Notes: generated by a model from the letters alone, not told the origin. DNA of 64,000 bases from Dermacentor variabilis (GCF_050947875.1 NC_134572.1:127031605-127095604), one strand, 5' to 3'; counted from the first letter of the stretch, positions 22,616 through 35,539 are shown. Program-made: numbers and translations.

Positions 22616-25600
22616 CTAACCTTGTTCCCTTAGCACAGCAGCCCGATACTCGCACTATTCGACCATGGACTACCCACTGACCTGGGTCAGACTGGCAGTA
22701 AAACGGATGAACGGACGGACCGACCGACTGACAGCGAGAGTGTGACAGAGAGACTCCAGAACGTCCATGAAGTACCCCAGGATTGCTAATACTTTAAAGA
22801 AATATTCTTTTTAATTTTCTTTTCATTCTTTTTAATTAGTTACACGGACATTGCGATTTCTCATGTAATTGCTGCATTTTTCACAAATCCAAACGAATAA
22901 GGCGTTACTGTGCGATTTTACATGCAGATACTTATGAGCGAATTACCCATTTCCCCTGATTAGATTGGAGAAATTATCGGTTCGACATTCATGTGCTATT
23001 GTTTAAAATGCTTATTACTCCGGCTCACGGAGGACGCAAATAATGTCGCACACGTAAAATGAACGTTAATTCTAATAAAGGAAGCTTGCCCATTCCCTAC
23101 ATCCTCATAAAAAGAGAGAAGGAAGTTCATTGCTTAAGTTATTCTTATCTGTTCTTCTGATAAATATTCACAGCGGCTTCATCTTGCCGTGCATTACAGC
23201 TATCATTAAAGCTGTCGAATGCTTTTTCCAATGTTCTTATGCCCCTACAATTCCTGTATGGCCTCCCTCGCAATTTCTCCCGCTTCAAAGGTAATAAAAT
23301 GCCCCCCTCGTTCGCGGTGCGGCACCTGCGTACTGCGAGTTCGGAAATGACATCTTGCCGTGTTGCCTAGGCAGCAGACGCGCGCGCTCAACGACAAGTG
23401 AATACGGCCTCACTTCAGCGACTGCGCTTGACGATCAAGTTAAACTGCTTTCAACCTATCTGGTGTTGAAAAATCGCCATTTGTTTCTCTTCTTCCTTGT
23501 TCACGACTCCCAGATCAAATTTTTCGGTTCTTTACTGCGTACGCCGACAGAAAATGAAGCAACGAAAATTTGAACATGCTTGTATTAAGGCTACTAGGCT
23601 TTCGCTTGCTGCAACGAAAGCGAATCGTAGTACACGAATGGTTTGATGTCGAAAGACCATTCCGAGGTGTACCTTGGTTTTTCAGAAGACGAATCACGAT
23701 CGCCTTGGAGAAAAGAAGGATTGGCGAAACAAAGCAGAACGCACCTAGCAAGAAAAACAATCTAATGACACATTCGACTGGTCACCTTCAATCCCTTTAA
23801 TAGCGCTCTTTGCTAGGCAATTTACATCCGAATAGTCGAAATCTAACGCACGGAACATATTCGGCATGTTCGTTCAAAGCGACCTGCACCACGTCAGCGC
23901 GCTTGGAGGCGCTTTCATCTTCGAGCTGACCGAGATGGGGCTACCGAGGTCTCACAAGATCCCTATCATATAGCTCCTCCGATTTCTCGGAAAACAGCTG
24001 AACGTTCCTATGAGAGAGGCTTTCTCTCACTCCAATGGCGAGTGTGTTTCGCACGCTGAGAACCGAGTTGGAGGGGGGTTATAATCCCACGAATGTGTCG
24101 TAAGTAAAGGAAACGCTTGATACTCATGCTGAAACTAGTGAGCACAAAAAAAAATGAAGGATACAGGTATCGTTCAAAAACGACCTTTGCCTTCGCCCAA
24201 CTTTCAAGTCCACGCTTGGTATACCCTACAAATGCAGCAAATGATAGTGCTTCGTTGCAGAATCATGGAAAATGCGTGGCCCTTCGCGCTTTTTCGCACT
24301 GGTTGTCGTGGGCGACTAAATGAGGACCTTTCCTTGAAGTGCATGCGCATGTCGCGCGTTCAAGCACTCTGCAGACATCGTGTCGCAGCATGGGACAGTT
24401 GGTCATACGAAACTGGGATCGTAATTCCCAAGCAATAAACTGCGAACACCAGTTGTGATCACATGTACCCCCAGAAAGATGTAGAGTATTCTATGTTGTG
24501 TTCAGATGCCTCCATCGCTGTTGGAGATGGCAGCCAACGAAGTGTCGTCATAGTTCTCATGTAGTCGTTGTCGTCCTGCTAAGTGCGTTGTTGATGTATG
24601 CGTCTTTTTTTATGCTGTAACGGAACCAGCATGATAAACGGACAGGCAGACAGGATAGGGCCTTTTTCTTAAATTTATAATAAAATGCTTTCGAGAACAA
24701 GACATCGCATAATATTGTTCGTAGTAAAATAAGCTGACCATTCACCTCTCCTCCCTTTTCTTTGATGAGGAGCAGCGCAACAATGTTTTCGCTGCTGACG
24801 GCAACAGTGAGGTCTGGAGATAGCGAGACCCGACCTTAGAGCGTCACATCCGTGTAAGCAAGCCACATCGATGTAGAGCGCAACCACGACCAATGCGATG
24901 ATATGAACCTGCTTGGAGCAACGTGACCAAACGTCTCGGATCGTATACTGAACGAGGAAAAAAATAAATAACGGCATAGCTAAAGGCGGGTGTGCCGAAT
25001 CTGCTAACGCTTAGCCTCGAAAATTACAATGTAAAACCTGTTCAAAAGTCTACGCCCTCTCAAAAAAGAAGAGAAAAGGTCGAGCGATTACATATTTCGC
25101 GTGCGTTGCCGGGGCACTTTTATTGAAGGTGTTTTCAGCGAAAAGAAGTATTATCGTATAACATAATGTTGCTTCTCAACGTGCTAACCGTACTGCTCCC
25201 GTATTCTCTCTCTCTCTCTCTCAGTCTCTATCTTTCATCGCTTCGATGCACGGTGTCTTTCGCAGTCCTTCATACGTATACCTCGGCCGGTGTAGTGCTT
25301 ACCGGACTTGTCTACATACGGACCCGATCACATTGTAGCACCGTTTCCCGCTTTGTTTCATTTCCCATCTATACAAGAACTATTGCCGCGGCCAAGCATG
25401 GTGAGTGCCGATTCGGCTGCGCCTTTATCTAAACTATTTGCAGCGCCACAGTGAGGCTCTGCGAAGAGACAAGACAGCCACGTTGCGAGGATGTTGTTGG
25501 TGGCCAGGTGCCGTAGCGACACGATCACGGTTTGACGGCACGTATACCGAGCACGGCGGCGCCGCCCCGAGGCCTCTAGCTGGACAACTACATGAGCTGG

Positions 25601-26163
25601 ACAACTTGTCGGTACCAGCAGCGCAACAGTGCCGAGAGTCCTCAACAACAGCAAGGAAACATACAAGAAGCGTGCCACAGCTGCATGACTGAAGGTGCCG
25701 TGTTGTCCGTTTCTGAGATGCGCCCCGCACGACGACTTGAGCCCGCAACGTATGCGACAAAACGAGGGGCGTTGCAAGCTGTATGAAAGAAGAAGCTAGT
25801 TCAAATGATATCTTTCATCTTCGTTAACTTCGGACTGCAGGCCCTAGCACCCCTACAAATTGCGCCGCATCGAGTCACAGGTGGATATTGAGTCGCAGAC
25901 TGACCCAGCCCCTGTGTCACTAAAAATAAATGTTCGACATCACGGCAGAAGGGTCCACTGAGTAGGTGAACCTTCGTGGATCATGGTCGCGTCACACTGA
26001 AATGCAGGTTGTTCTCTCTCCACGTCACCCACCTTTACTTTCTTTATTGCAGAGAACGAGAGAACGGGCGGAGTGAGAAACTCATTATTTCTACAGCAGT
26101 CAGCGCCGTCTTTGTGTTTATGAGCCATCTGACAAGTGGAAAGTTGACAGTCCTGGCAGCTTT
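22616..26163. other. Unassigned DNA
   Basis: Open frames up to 139 codons cluster in the CpG-rich segment at 25.3-25.8 kb, on both strands, with no recognised domain. A (TC)n run lies at about 25205-25223. No repeat terminus, tRNA or convincing exon was found. Confidence 0.4.
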
Positions 26164-26368
26164 ATCTATATACAGAGTGTCCCACCTAACTTTATCCAAG
26201 CTATTCAATGAAAAAAAAAGAATGAAAGAACGCGGTGCAAGACACAATTATAAGACCTACGGTGTTCACATAGGTCGTAAAGTCGTGTCTTGGCTTATGT
26301 TCCTTCCTATAAATTTTTTCATTGAAGGGCTTGGGTAAAGTTTGCTGGGACAGCCTATATATATACGC
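26164..26368. mobile_element. MITE-like element with imperfect terminal inverted repeats
   Basis: The left end reads 'atatacagagtgtcccac' followed by 'ctaactttatccaag' and a 'ttcaatg'. The right end, reverse-complemented, reads 'ggctgtcccagcaaac', 'tttacccaag' and 'ttcaatg'. The two ends thus match over about 45 bp with mismatches, giving an element of about 200 bp. No coding capacity. The superfamily is not determined. Confidence 0.65.
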
Positions 26369-27865
26369 AGAGAATAAAGGTATAATTGCAAGAAATGTTC
26401 TTGTTGCAAGACCCTAATTGTTTTGTCCTATACTTACACAAATTATTAAAACAAATGAAAAATTATTAAAATGGGTATAATTTCAGTCCATTGCATACGT
26501 GTTATAATCATTTTTTTTCTTTCAGAGACAGTTCTACCGCAGCAAGAAACTACAAAATTCATTTACTTACGCAGCCAAAACTAGTTATCGAGTCAGCCGC
26601 TTATCTGATAAAACTAATCATGGCGCTTTATGAAGGTGCGTGCTGTCGCGTGCAGGTACGTTCGCACCGGATGTATCCGGAATTATTCCAAGGCCGTCCT
26701 GTCTGACATATTCGAAGTCCTTCGCTTGAAACGCGGCCTCCTTGATCGGACAGTTCAATTTCGGCTCTCGGCAATAACCTGTCTGCAGGAAACGCACGCC
26801 GAGTGACGGGCCCGTGAAAACGCAACAGGTTGGAGAGCTTCGTCGAAGGAATTCAGCGCAGCAGAGGTCCAAATGCGACAGCGTAAAGCGCACGGTCACA
26901 ACACACAAAGTTCGGAGTCACTTATCCCGTCGCCAAAATAAAGCTTTCGAAATCTTACGTCCGCGCACTCGAATAACCGCTCCTGTAGCCATGGCTGTTG
27001 TCGGCGGCTGTTTGCAGTTATGCGCTAGTAATGGGACGTCCGTTCAGTAGTACCGGTGATATTAACGGCGAGATTTCATCGCATCTTTTTTTTTTTTTCG
27101 GAATGGGCAATCCTGGACTTCCATTCATTGCTGTTCTGACAGATCGCCAGCCCATATATGTGTCATCTGTGTTTTCATGTGCGTCGGGTTACACGCGCGC
27201 CTGTTCCTTCCGTCGTGTCCTTGTGTTCGACGAGCGTGACGTGATTCCGCACCGAACACAGAAATCCATTTCAACGAACCAAGAGGTAATATGAAAATCG
27301 CACGACATTAAACAAACAAACAAGGAAGAACGACTTTATGTATGGTTAGCTGGGCGACAAAGTGGAGAGATTGAAAACACTTTCTTCCGGCTACTTGCTT
27401 GTTCTTCTTGTGTGAGCAAAAAATATTGAGAGAAAAATAAAGCAACAGGTTACAATAGGCTTTCTCAAAATACAAAAAAAATAAAATGTAAAATGAGTAT
27501 TGGAGGGAGCGCAATCACACGAGGTCACTTTTTTTTTTTGGTTAAGAAGAGTGGATAAAGTTCGAACTCATCCAGTCCTGCCAGTTGTAACTTGAAGCAA
27601 GCCTATACACGAACAGAAGAAACCAAGAACCTCCATATATTACAAATTGTTTTGCTTGAACGTGTTTGAAAGTTATAAAGCTTCATTAACGGCGTATTTC
27701 CTAATAAACCTTCCTCTCTCTCATCTTGTAACCATCAGCAGTGAAAAGAGACTAAAACAGGCGATAATCAGCCGCTGAACGAATGCGTAAATGTCTTCAC
27801 CTATGCGTCAGTTTTAACAAAAGGAGAGGGAAAGAGAGAAGTACGTCACATAGCACTAGCGCATA
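26369..27865. other. Unassigned DNA
   Basis: Short open frames only (up to 98 codons). Poly-T/poly-A runs lie near 27087, 27474 and 27530. No recognised element. Confidence 0.4.
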
Positions 27866-27870
27866 TGGAA

Positions 27871-28094
27871 TACACACTAAACATTTTAACACCCTTAAGG
27901 GTGTAAATCAGTTTGTCGCCAGACGAACACCCTAAGGGTGCTGTTGTCTACACCCTACAGTTGGGGTGCAGTTATACCACCCTAGACGAAGGGTGTCCAG
28001 CAAAATAAATTTAGGGTGTAGGGGTGCAAGTCCATATTAACACCCATCTATGTGGGTGTTGGAAGGGTGTACACACTTTTATTGCTAGTGTGTA
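27871..28094. mobile_element. GGGTGT-rich MITE with 5-bp target-site duplication
   Basis: A 224-bp element begins 'tacacactaa' and ends 'ctagtgtgta', forming inverted ends. It is flanked by direct 'tggaa' at 27866-27870 and 28095-28099. The interior is a chain of ACACCC and GGGTGT motifs, including 'acacccttaagggtgt', so the RNA or single strand could fold into several hairpins. A related copy lies near 38.6-38.83 kb. It is non-coding and presumably moved in trans by a DNA transposase. The family is unknown to me. Confidence 0.75.
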
Positions 28095-29551
28095 TGGAAG
28101 GCAGGTTCGGCAGTACACGCCTTCAATTACTACTATGTAAAGCGATCCACGCGTAACTCTCGCGTGTGCCAGAAGGTTCAAGTTCGGCTACCAAACACAC
28201 CGTCGAACAGCCGGCCTTGAAGCTTCGATGGGCACACACGCACGTATACGTGTGGATCACATTACATATTAGTAATTCACGGTGTATATTGCAAAACCTG
28301 TCTTCACTGCACATATACAACCTAGCAAATATCACTTTTGAGCATGTCTATCAACACCAACGGTTATCACGATTTCCAGATCCACATAAAATGCAACACA
28401 GACTGGTACGATATATGACATTTTCAAGAAAAATGTAAATATATTTATTGCATGCTGCAATACAGAGTACAATATATACATAAATCACATGAAATATAAA
28501 CATGCACAATCACCAAACACATCGGTAAGTACAAGAACATGTACATTTCCCACAAAGGTATCTAAAATATAAGTATTGATCAAATCTGTTATTAAAGAAG
28601 AAACTATGTATAGCAGCACTGAAAGAGCCTGAGTTGACCTCGCAGTGTTTTGGGCCACATAAAGGAATAAATTTTCAGTGTAAGGCTCAATGAACGAAAA
28701 TTCAAGTTTTGATGCCTTGAAAAAACAAGGGGACATTGCAAAGGTGAATTAGGGGAGTAATTGAAATGCAGAGCAAATGCACAAGACACCTGTTACTTTG
28801 TTCACTAACGTAATCGCAAAGCATTATGAAAAGTTTGGAAAGTCGATGTAAGCATAACTGGCCAACATTTTTCGGACTGAAACAATACTTTCCAAGCATA
28901 GGCGTGCTTTAAGTGAGGTTTAAGCCAGCAGTATTATTGCTAATTTTCTCTTTCCAACAAGATTACTTGAGCACGAAAAATCTGTAGAATTTTTTAGTGC
29001 CTACATAGTTTGTCCTCTTTTGTGAAACAAGAGTTCTCTGTGCTAAAAGTGCTGTGTAGGAGATTTTCTAACTACAATTGCAGTTTCTATAAATTTCTGT
29101 CTTGTAACCCGAAGGCACTGGTACATATACAATATGCAGTTTGAAAATAGGTTCTTTTCTTACCATAAATCAAGAGTGAGTATTCCACATTTACTATTGT
29201 GTGGGTGCAAGGTGCAGTAAAAGGCCTGATAAAAGCAAACCACTGTTGATTAAACAATTTTGCTGAACACGAAAGGTGGACAGTGTTTTAAAATACATAG
29301 TAAATTTCTAAATTATTTGCACTTAGATGCAGTAATACAAGATTAGGGCTTGCTGTAGCATGTGAGTATACAAATTAGCAAATATGGTTTAATAAATTAG
29401 CCATACTCTGGTTACTAAAAGAACACAGGCAGTCATGTAAAAGTTCAAGTTAAATATCACACTGTTAACATTTGCCAGCAAATGGTCGTATCAAACATTA
29501 TACATATACTGAAAAAGGTGCTTTCTTGGGATAGTTGGCAATTAATGCGAA
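28095..29551. other. AT-rich DNA, possible 3'-UTR end on the minus strand
   Basis: There are no open frames with a recognisable product. On the minus strand an 'aataaa' hexamer lies near 28440-28447 and could be a polyadenylation signal for a transcript coming from the right. The AT-rich composition differs from the CpG-rich sequence further left. Confidence 0.25.
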
Positions 29552-30775
29552 AAAATTACGTACAGCGTGAATTACAAGGACTACGAGAGACGACATAGAC
29601 TGCGCTGACTTCGAATAATATTTTATTGCGTTGCCACATTGTGTGTATGTATGCAAGAGCGGGCATGCGCAGAAAATGAGTCACAAGGGGCGTCTAACAG
29701 GAAGTGATTGTACTAAGGACGTGGTCAAGTGAAAAAAAAAAACATTGCAATTTCTATCTTTCGAGATACAAGACTTCACTAGGGTCAGCGTGATAGAGGG
29801 GGCACTAATGCACACACTACCCAGTTTTCTGGTGAAATTTGCTTCTATAGTTTCCCGGATGACCTGTTAGCTGTGTCTCACTAGAACTTCCGTATATTCC
29901 AAGAGGGGCTCGCACTCACAGTCCCGGGGCAATGGATGCCCAAGTGGCCTTGAACAGTGTTATGGACGTTATAGTGCTCTCTTAAACGATCATTTAGGCA
30001 CCTGCCTGTCCGTTCAACATATTTACTGCCTCAAAATAGGGGAATATGGTAAACCAAATTCGTTGCACATATCGCAAAACGTTTTCTGTGCCCGACAGAG
30101 CAAGAACTCTGACGTGATTTGGGCGCGTTTACACACTTACAGAGCTTTGCCAGCTTTTCTGGGGTTGAAAAAGGGCCTGTGATTCCTGGAGGTTGCCGAA
30201 TCTTTTTTAGCCTATCAGAGACATCATGCACATACCCACCGGTGGCACTGCGAACCAATGTCTTTCAACCGGTTGGTTCCTTGACTGAGCGGGCTCATCA
30301 CGGTTTGTGCCCCTCAGAAGCTGTTCCACTATGGCTGAAATTAAGGCCAAAGGGTAGTCAACCCTAGAAAGGTGATGAACCTGTGCAGCAAGACTATGTT
30401 GCATCTTGTGTGAACAAGATTTATTGAGGCTGTTAACGAGGGAAAACTTTGAATACCTCATTTAACGAGCTTTGAGTGTGCAGAGTTAAAGGGCAAGAGT
30501 GACTTCTTACTTCTCAAATCGAAGCACCAGCCTGAGATCTACAAAGCGCGAGGAATCATCAATGGGGACCTCATGCGTTAGTTGTAGAGGCTTTCTTAAA
30601 CATCTCCAAGACTCCCGAAGCAACAGGCTCGAAAGCGTGATCAGCGCAATCAATGAATACCACGTGGTCATTCACAAACCTGCACACTTTGACAGGAGAC
30701 GCATCTAGGTGACCTTCAATATTGCAATCATGGTGAGCGAGATAAATATAACAGTGGCGGCGCCAGGCATGATCC
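29552..30775 (-). pseudogene. PLE copy A: RT end plus GIY-YIG remnant
   Basis: The minus strand gives F-V-N-D where the catalytic F-V-D-D should be. It continues with V-N-S-L-N-K-S-C-S-H (30207-30461 frame), then P-P-G-I-T-G-P-F-S-T-P-E-K-L-A-K-L-C and C-S-V-G-H-R-K-R-F (30031-30258 frame). The copy is broken by stops and by the lost aspartate. Confidence 0.75.
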
Positions 30776-30807
30776 TATACAAATACCATTTATTTGTATA
30801 TTGTGCA

Positions 30808-32030
30808 GGATCATGCCTGGCGCCGCCACTGAGTGATATTTATCTAGCTAATCATGATTGAAATATTCAAGGTCGCCTAGATGTGTCTCTCGTTGTCAAA
30901 GTGTACAAGTTTGTGGACGACTACCTGGTATTTATTGATTGCACTGATCATGCTTTTGAGCCTGCTGGTTGGGAGACTTGGAGAACTTTAAGAGCTGCAG
31001 CCTCTAGAACTAACAAATGAGGTCCCCACTGATGATTCTTTGCGCTTTCTTGATCTCAAGCAGTGCCTTACAAATAAACAGGTGGGCTAGTGCTTTGAAC
31101 CGAGAAGTAAGAAGTCACTCTTGCCCTTTAACTCTGCACATTCAAAGCTTGTTAAACAAGGTATTGTAAAGCTTTGCCTCGTTAACAGCCTCAATAAATC
31201 TTGCTCACATGAAATGCAAGATAGTCTTGCTGCACAGGTTGATCGCCTTTCTTGGGTTGGCTACCCTTTGGCCTTAATTTCAGCCATAGCGGAACAGCTT
31301 CTGAAGGGCACAAAACGTGATGAGCACACTCATTCAAGGAACCAGCCGGTTGAAAGACTGGTTCGCAGTGCTACCGTATGTGCATGATGTCTCCGATAGG
31401 GTAAAAAAAGATTTGGCAACCTCCAGGAATCCCAGTCCTTTTCTCAGCCCCGGAAAAGCTGGCAAAGCTCTGTAAGCGTGTAAACGCGCCTAAATCGTGT
31501 CAGAGTTCTTGCTCTGTCGGGCACAGAAAACGTTTTGCGATATGTGTAACGAATGTGGTTTACCATATTCCCATTTTGAGGCAGTAAATATGTTGGACGG
31601 ACAGGCAGGTGCCTACATGATCGTTTAAAAGTGCACTATAACGTCCATAACACTGTTCAAGGCCACTTGGGCATTCATTGCCGGGACTGCCACTGCATGC
31701 CCCTCTTTGAAGATACGCAAGTTCTAGCGAAACACAGCTCACCCGGTACATTATTGATGCTTATTTCCCCAGAAAAATGGGTAGTGTGTACGTTAGTGCC
31801 CCCTAGTGAAGTCTTGTATCTCCACAGATAGAAATTGTGATTTTTTTTAGTGACCATGGTCTTAGTACGACTTGCTGTTAGAACACCCCTTGTGACTGCC
31901 TTTCATTTTCTGCGCATGGCCCTTCTTGTGTATAAACACACGATGTGGCAACGCAATAAAATATTGTTGGAAGTCAGCGCAGTGTATGTCATCTCTCGCA
32001 GTCCTTGTCCTTCACACTGTACGTCATTTT
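30808..32030 (+). pseudogene. PLE copy B: RT end plus GIY-YIG remnant
   Basis: The plus strand gives K-F-V-D-D-Y-L-V with the catalytic pair intact (30916-30921). It continues with V-N-S-L-N-K-S-C-S-H (31121-31387 frame), P-P-G-I-P-V-L-F-S-A-P-E-K-L and C-S-V-G-H-R-K-R-F. The GIY-YIG region follows through frameshifts to about 31830, with H-C-R-D-C-H-C-M-P-L-F visible. Multiple frameshifts make it non-functional. Confidence 0.75.
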
Positions 32031-32149
32031 TATACTGAACAGTGAATATTAATTGATTCAAAATTAGAAAAAATATAGTACACATCTGAGCTGCAAGAAT
32101 GCAATTGATACAGCAAATGACGTTTAGCTTTCCAAAAGAAAGAAAATGT

Positions 32150-32237
32150 TTACGTTTCACCACGAGGTGCAGGGACTCCATTCTCTGAGCATCTTGACCA
32201 ATAAATGCAGCGCATGGCATTGCTGGAATCTTGCATC
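32150..32237 (-). CDS. Candidate terminal exon of an unidentified host gene
   Basis: On the minus strand a pyrimidine-rich acceptor ('ttttgctaatgcag') ends at 32238. The sequence from 32237 supplies one base that completes the split codon left by the exon at 34277-34404. It then stays open for 28 codons (starts M-Q-D-S-S-N-A-M-R-C) to a TAA at 32150-32152. The phase agreement is the only link. The peptide is not recognised, and a second frame through the same stretch is also open, so this is weak. Confidence 0.2.
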
Positions 32238-33070
32238 CTGCATTAGCAAAATAAGAAGAGAATCATGAGAGTTCAGTCTGTGCATATACACATGTGCACT
32301 GTGGAAAATTTGATAAGGCAACAAGCTCCTGAAAGTAACAAACTTAATTAATGTGACTGGGAACAATGAACAGCTCAGGCAACTGGGCAAGACAGGTGAA
32401 AGGTAGGAGAAATTTTTATTTTGCAAATTTAGGAATTGCATTTACTGTGAACACTAAACCACTATGTCACTGTGAATACAAGGCACATACAGCAGCAAAA
32501 GCAAATAAATTTACAGTAGCTTTTTCACCATAGAAAATAAGAGTGAATAAAATTTAAGGACACTACCAATGACATCTCTCAACAACAGAAATTTGTCCAA
32601 GAGTGTGCATGTGACCTTAATATAAAATTGACATAAAATGTGGAATATATCTCTGCATTACACTTTATAAGTACTGCAGCTGAGAACCTTACGGGATATG
32701 GCATATTAAGACTGACATGCACAAGACATTAAAAAATGGCTGTTTTTACACAACATTATAACACTAGGAGACAAAGAGTAATTTTACAGAGAGTGCACAC
32801 AAAATGAAAATGAGGGAACCCCCACTGGCATTATCATTTGCCCTGCAATACATGCATCCAGCCCAACAATCTCCAACTCCCCACCGCAGTTTATTAGACC
32901 CTTTCTGTATCCTAAAATTTATTGTGTATTTCTTATTTACTAATTTAGTAAGAATTGACAGTTCGGCATACTTTCCTTGAAAATTTAGCATGTGTTAACT
33001 ATTTTTTTAGAGCAGGCCCCTTTCTTTCAATAGGTTAGCTTGGCAAACGGTGACAAGTAGTATTCTCAAA

Positions 33071-33097
33071 GATCATAAGTTAAATAAACTTATGATC
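33071..33097. repeat. Perfect 11-bp hairpin
   Basis: 'gatcataagtt' is followed after 'aaata' by its exact complement. AT-rich chance hairpins are common, so significance is low. Confidence 0.7.
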
Positions 33098-34276
33098 CTT
33101 CGTCATGCTCCCACTTTCTACTTCATGCTCTAAACTGTGATACCCCTCCTAAGCAGTTTATGTTATTCTGTGAATACATACATGGTCCTCCTTTGTGTAG
33201 CATCTCAACTAGAGCCTGAAATTTTTTGTCTCCTAAAAAAATCATCTTTACCGCCCAAAATATATTGCACGGTTACCCTTCACTTGGGCGGTGGGGAGGG
33301 ATTGTATATAAGTGTTCACATATTCAATGAACCTCAGAGCCACAACCATTTCTCATCCTGTGTTGCCACTACCCGCATGAGTCGCAATGGTTGTAAATTG
33401 GCTACCCGCCCTCCCCCGCCTAAAAGTACATTTTGCCACATGGAAAATGACCACAGCATTGCATTTGATTGAATGAGTCCTCCTGTGCATGTTTTTTTTC
33501 TCGTCTTGTAATGGCTAGGTTCAACATGGTCAACCAATACTTTGTCTAGTTTCAAAATTATGAAGCATTCATTTTTCAAGACTTGTCCCAAATTGAGCAT
33601 GAGGCAGACTTCCATGATGCAAATGAGGAAAGGTTGTGCTTAGTGACAATGATAGGCCTGCGATATCCTGCAAAACTGTATGAAATGACATATGCTTGCA
33701 ATTTTCATGAGCAGCTAGCTCAGTACAAGAAACAGGTGCAATGCCTGCGAAAATGTTTTTTAACACCCATGAGAGGTCCTAGTTTCTTGTAATTTCTTCA
33801 AATCCCTTGCAGTCTAGATTGCAATCCGGCGCATGTTAATATTGTATTTGAAATAAAAACAGCTCAAATATTAAGGTTTTGAGAATTATACTGGATTAAA
33901 TTAAAGGTAGACAAGTAATGCAACGAGCAAATAACAAGCTCATTGCATAGAGTAAGGAAATATTCCTTTCCTGCAAAAACATTGGTAGCAGGAAGGTCAT
34001 ACGAAATTAGCACTGAATGCACAATAAAGAATATCATGCTGGAATGCCCCCATCTGTGAATATTCTTGCGCAAAGAAAATCCTCATTATGAAAGGCCATC
34101 AAGAAAATGCAAGTGTATGCTTTGGATCAACAGTCATACCTGCAGTATGCACTACAATCGGCAATATTTAATAACACACACAACTGCATATATCAAGCTT
34201 AGGCCGCCAAAGAGCCTCAGAGTTTTAAATTATAACTTGACTTACTATATTAAACTACACACCTATATCTACTTAC

Positions 34277-34404
34277 AATGTAGTCTTCCCAACTGCTTCC
34301 TCGAAGACATCAACCATCTGCCTGAAGGCGAACGCAAGTGGCTTGCTCTTAATGGAGGGCACCAAGGCTGGGCATTGTGAAATTGATGCTATCATCTGCA
34401 TGAC
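34277..34404 (-). CDS. Candidate internal exon of an unidentified host gene
   Basis: The minus strand shows a good acceptor ('gttgtttttcgcag', AG at 34405-34406) and a consensus donor (GTAAGT at 34271-34276). Between them is an open segment of 42 codons plus two bases. It begins V-M-Q-M-I-A-S-I-S-Q-C-P and ends D-V-F-E-E-A-V-G-K-T-T, an amphipathic helical composition unlike the LINE frames nearby. I do not recognise the protein. The third-position pattern and paired splice sites make it the best host-exon candidate in the window. Upstream and downstream exons are uncertain. Confidence 0.35.
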
Positions 34405-34723
34405 CTGCGAAAAACAACACTCTAAGATAAACAAATGCTATTAGAATGAAAGACAAGATCACTGGTAATGAGCCTCGTTTTGGTTTGCACGAGAAAAGCA
34501 AAAAATATGGACTTTGCGCTGCTTACTCAAAAAGAAGCAAGCTTCCTTCCAGATGTTGCAGTCATGCATTAAGATTGTCACACAGCTGCATGTTTTTATG
34601 CTCATATGCTGCTGTCGCTACTGTGCCAGCATGCTTTGCATAGCTTATTATTTCAAGTTATATTGATTATTGTGTTTTCTTGTCAATTTTTGGCAAATAG
34701 CACCAGCAAAGAAGTAGCTCACT

Positions 34724-34803
34724 TACACACACACACTCCCTTGTGAGGAGCGAATTCACACACGCACGCATGCATGCACGCGCGCACACACACACACACG
34801 CAC
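34724..34803. repeat. (CA)n-rich microsatellite
   Basis: Runs of 'acacac' interrupted by 'gcatgc' and 'cgcgcg' steps. It has no other feature. Confidence 0.85.
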
Positions 34804-35539
34804 AAGCCTCTACCACATAAGCAGCTTCCCACGCTTGACACACTGCTTTTTGTATCCTTTGACACTCCTACTGCTAAGGCATCAAAAGCCTTCGTGTGAC
34901 CAACCCTAAACTCCTCAACCTACACTTCCAGCTTAAACACTTTCTCGAGATCCAGGACAAGCCTTCTAGCTTCTCTAGTGCTCCAAACTGTAGTTACGAA
35001 TTTCAATAGGGCTATAGGCGACAGCTCTCGAAGAGCATGCAAACTACCCGGAGGGACCTAAAGCTTGCATATGATACCTCTAAAGCGCAACGACAACACT
35101 TCAAATTTTCAAAATTCATTCAAGCTCCTGAAGACAATTGCTATATACGTAGGACGGGAGGTCTTGAATAATCTGCTGTTCACAATTTCAGCGGTTGTAT
35201 GCATCAACGGAAATGTGGGCTAATGGGAAATTCATGTCTTTAAGATCAGAATTAGTGTAATGGCGAAACACACTACCAGATTTCTTAATCATTTATTTGT
35301 GCTCTGGATGTAACGTCTCTTTTAGAATAACAATCAAGTATATCGATTCATCAGGGCAGAGGCGGGAAAAAGGAGGAAGCGTATACCTGACGCCTTCCCA
35401 CTGATCCTCCTGAGAAACAGCGCCTCATACAGCAGTTGTCCAGGTTGGCTTGAAACCAAACTCGGCTTTCAGGCGGCAACACTCGCTGCACCAAATTGGA
35501 AGAGTTTTATTGCGAGTAAAACTCTAGCGGCCTTATGCA

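Larger units (their letters stand above)
29552..32030. mobile_element. Head-to-head palindrome of two truncated Penelope-like copies
   Basis: Left arm 29552-30775 and right arm 30808-32030 are imperfect inverted copies of about 1.22 kb each, joined by a 32-base centre. Both arms start at the same point in the RT (just before the catalytic motif) and run to the same 3' end. The left arm is coded on minus, the right on plus. Both contain the GIY-YIG region (C-S-V-G-H-R-K-R-F-A-I-C near its start). The family differs from the 14-17 kb PLE. Both copies carry many stops and frameshifts. The equal truncation point suggests an inverted duplication rather than two independent insertions. Confidence 0.85.
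32031..34276. other. AT-rich DNA, possible intron/3' UTR of a minus-strand gene
   Basis: Composition is markedly AT-rich, and no repeat was recognised apart from a perfect 11-bp hairpin at 33071-33097. It lies between two candidate minus-strand exons and would be intronic if they belong to one gene. Confidence 0.3.

Noticed and set aside
25358..25786. Host coding exon in a CpG-rich segment
   Set aside because: Open frames on both strands of similar length, with no consistent codon use or splice sites.
27888..28080. Telomere-like GGGTGT repeats
   Set aside because: Arthropod telomeres are TTAGG. The motifs alternate in orientation and are part of a MITE with a TSD.
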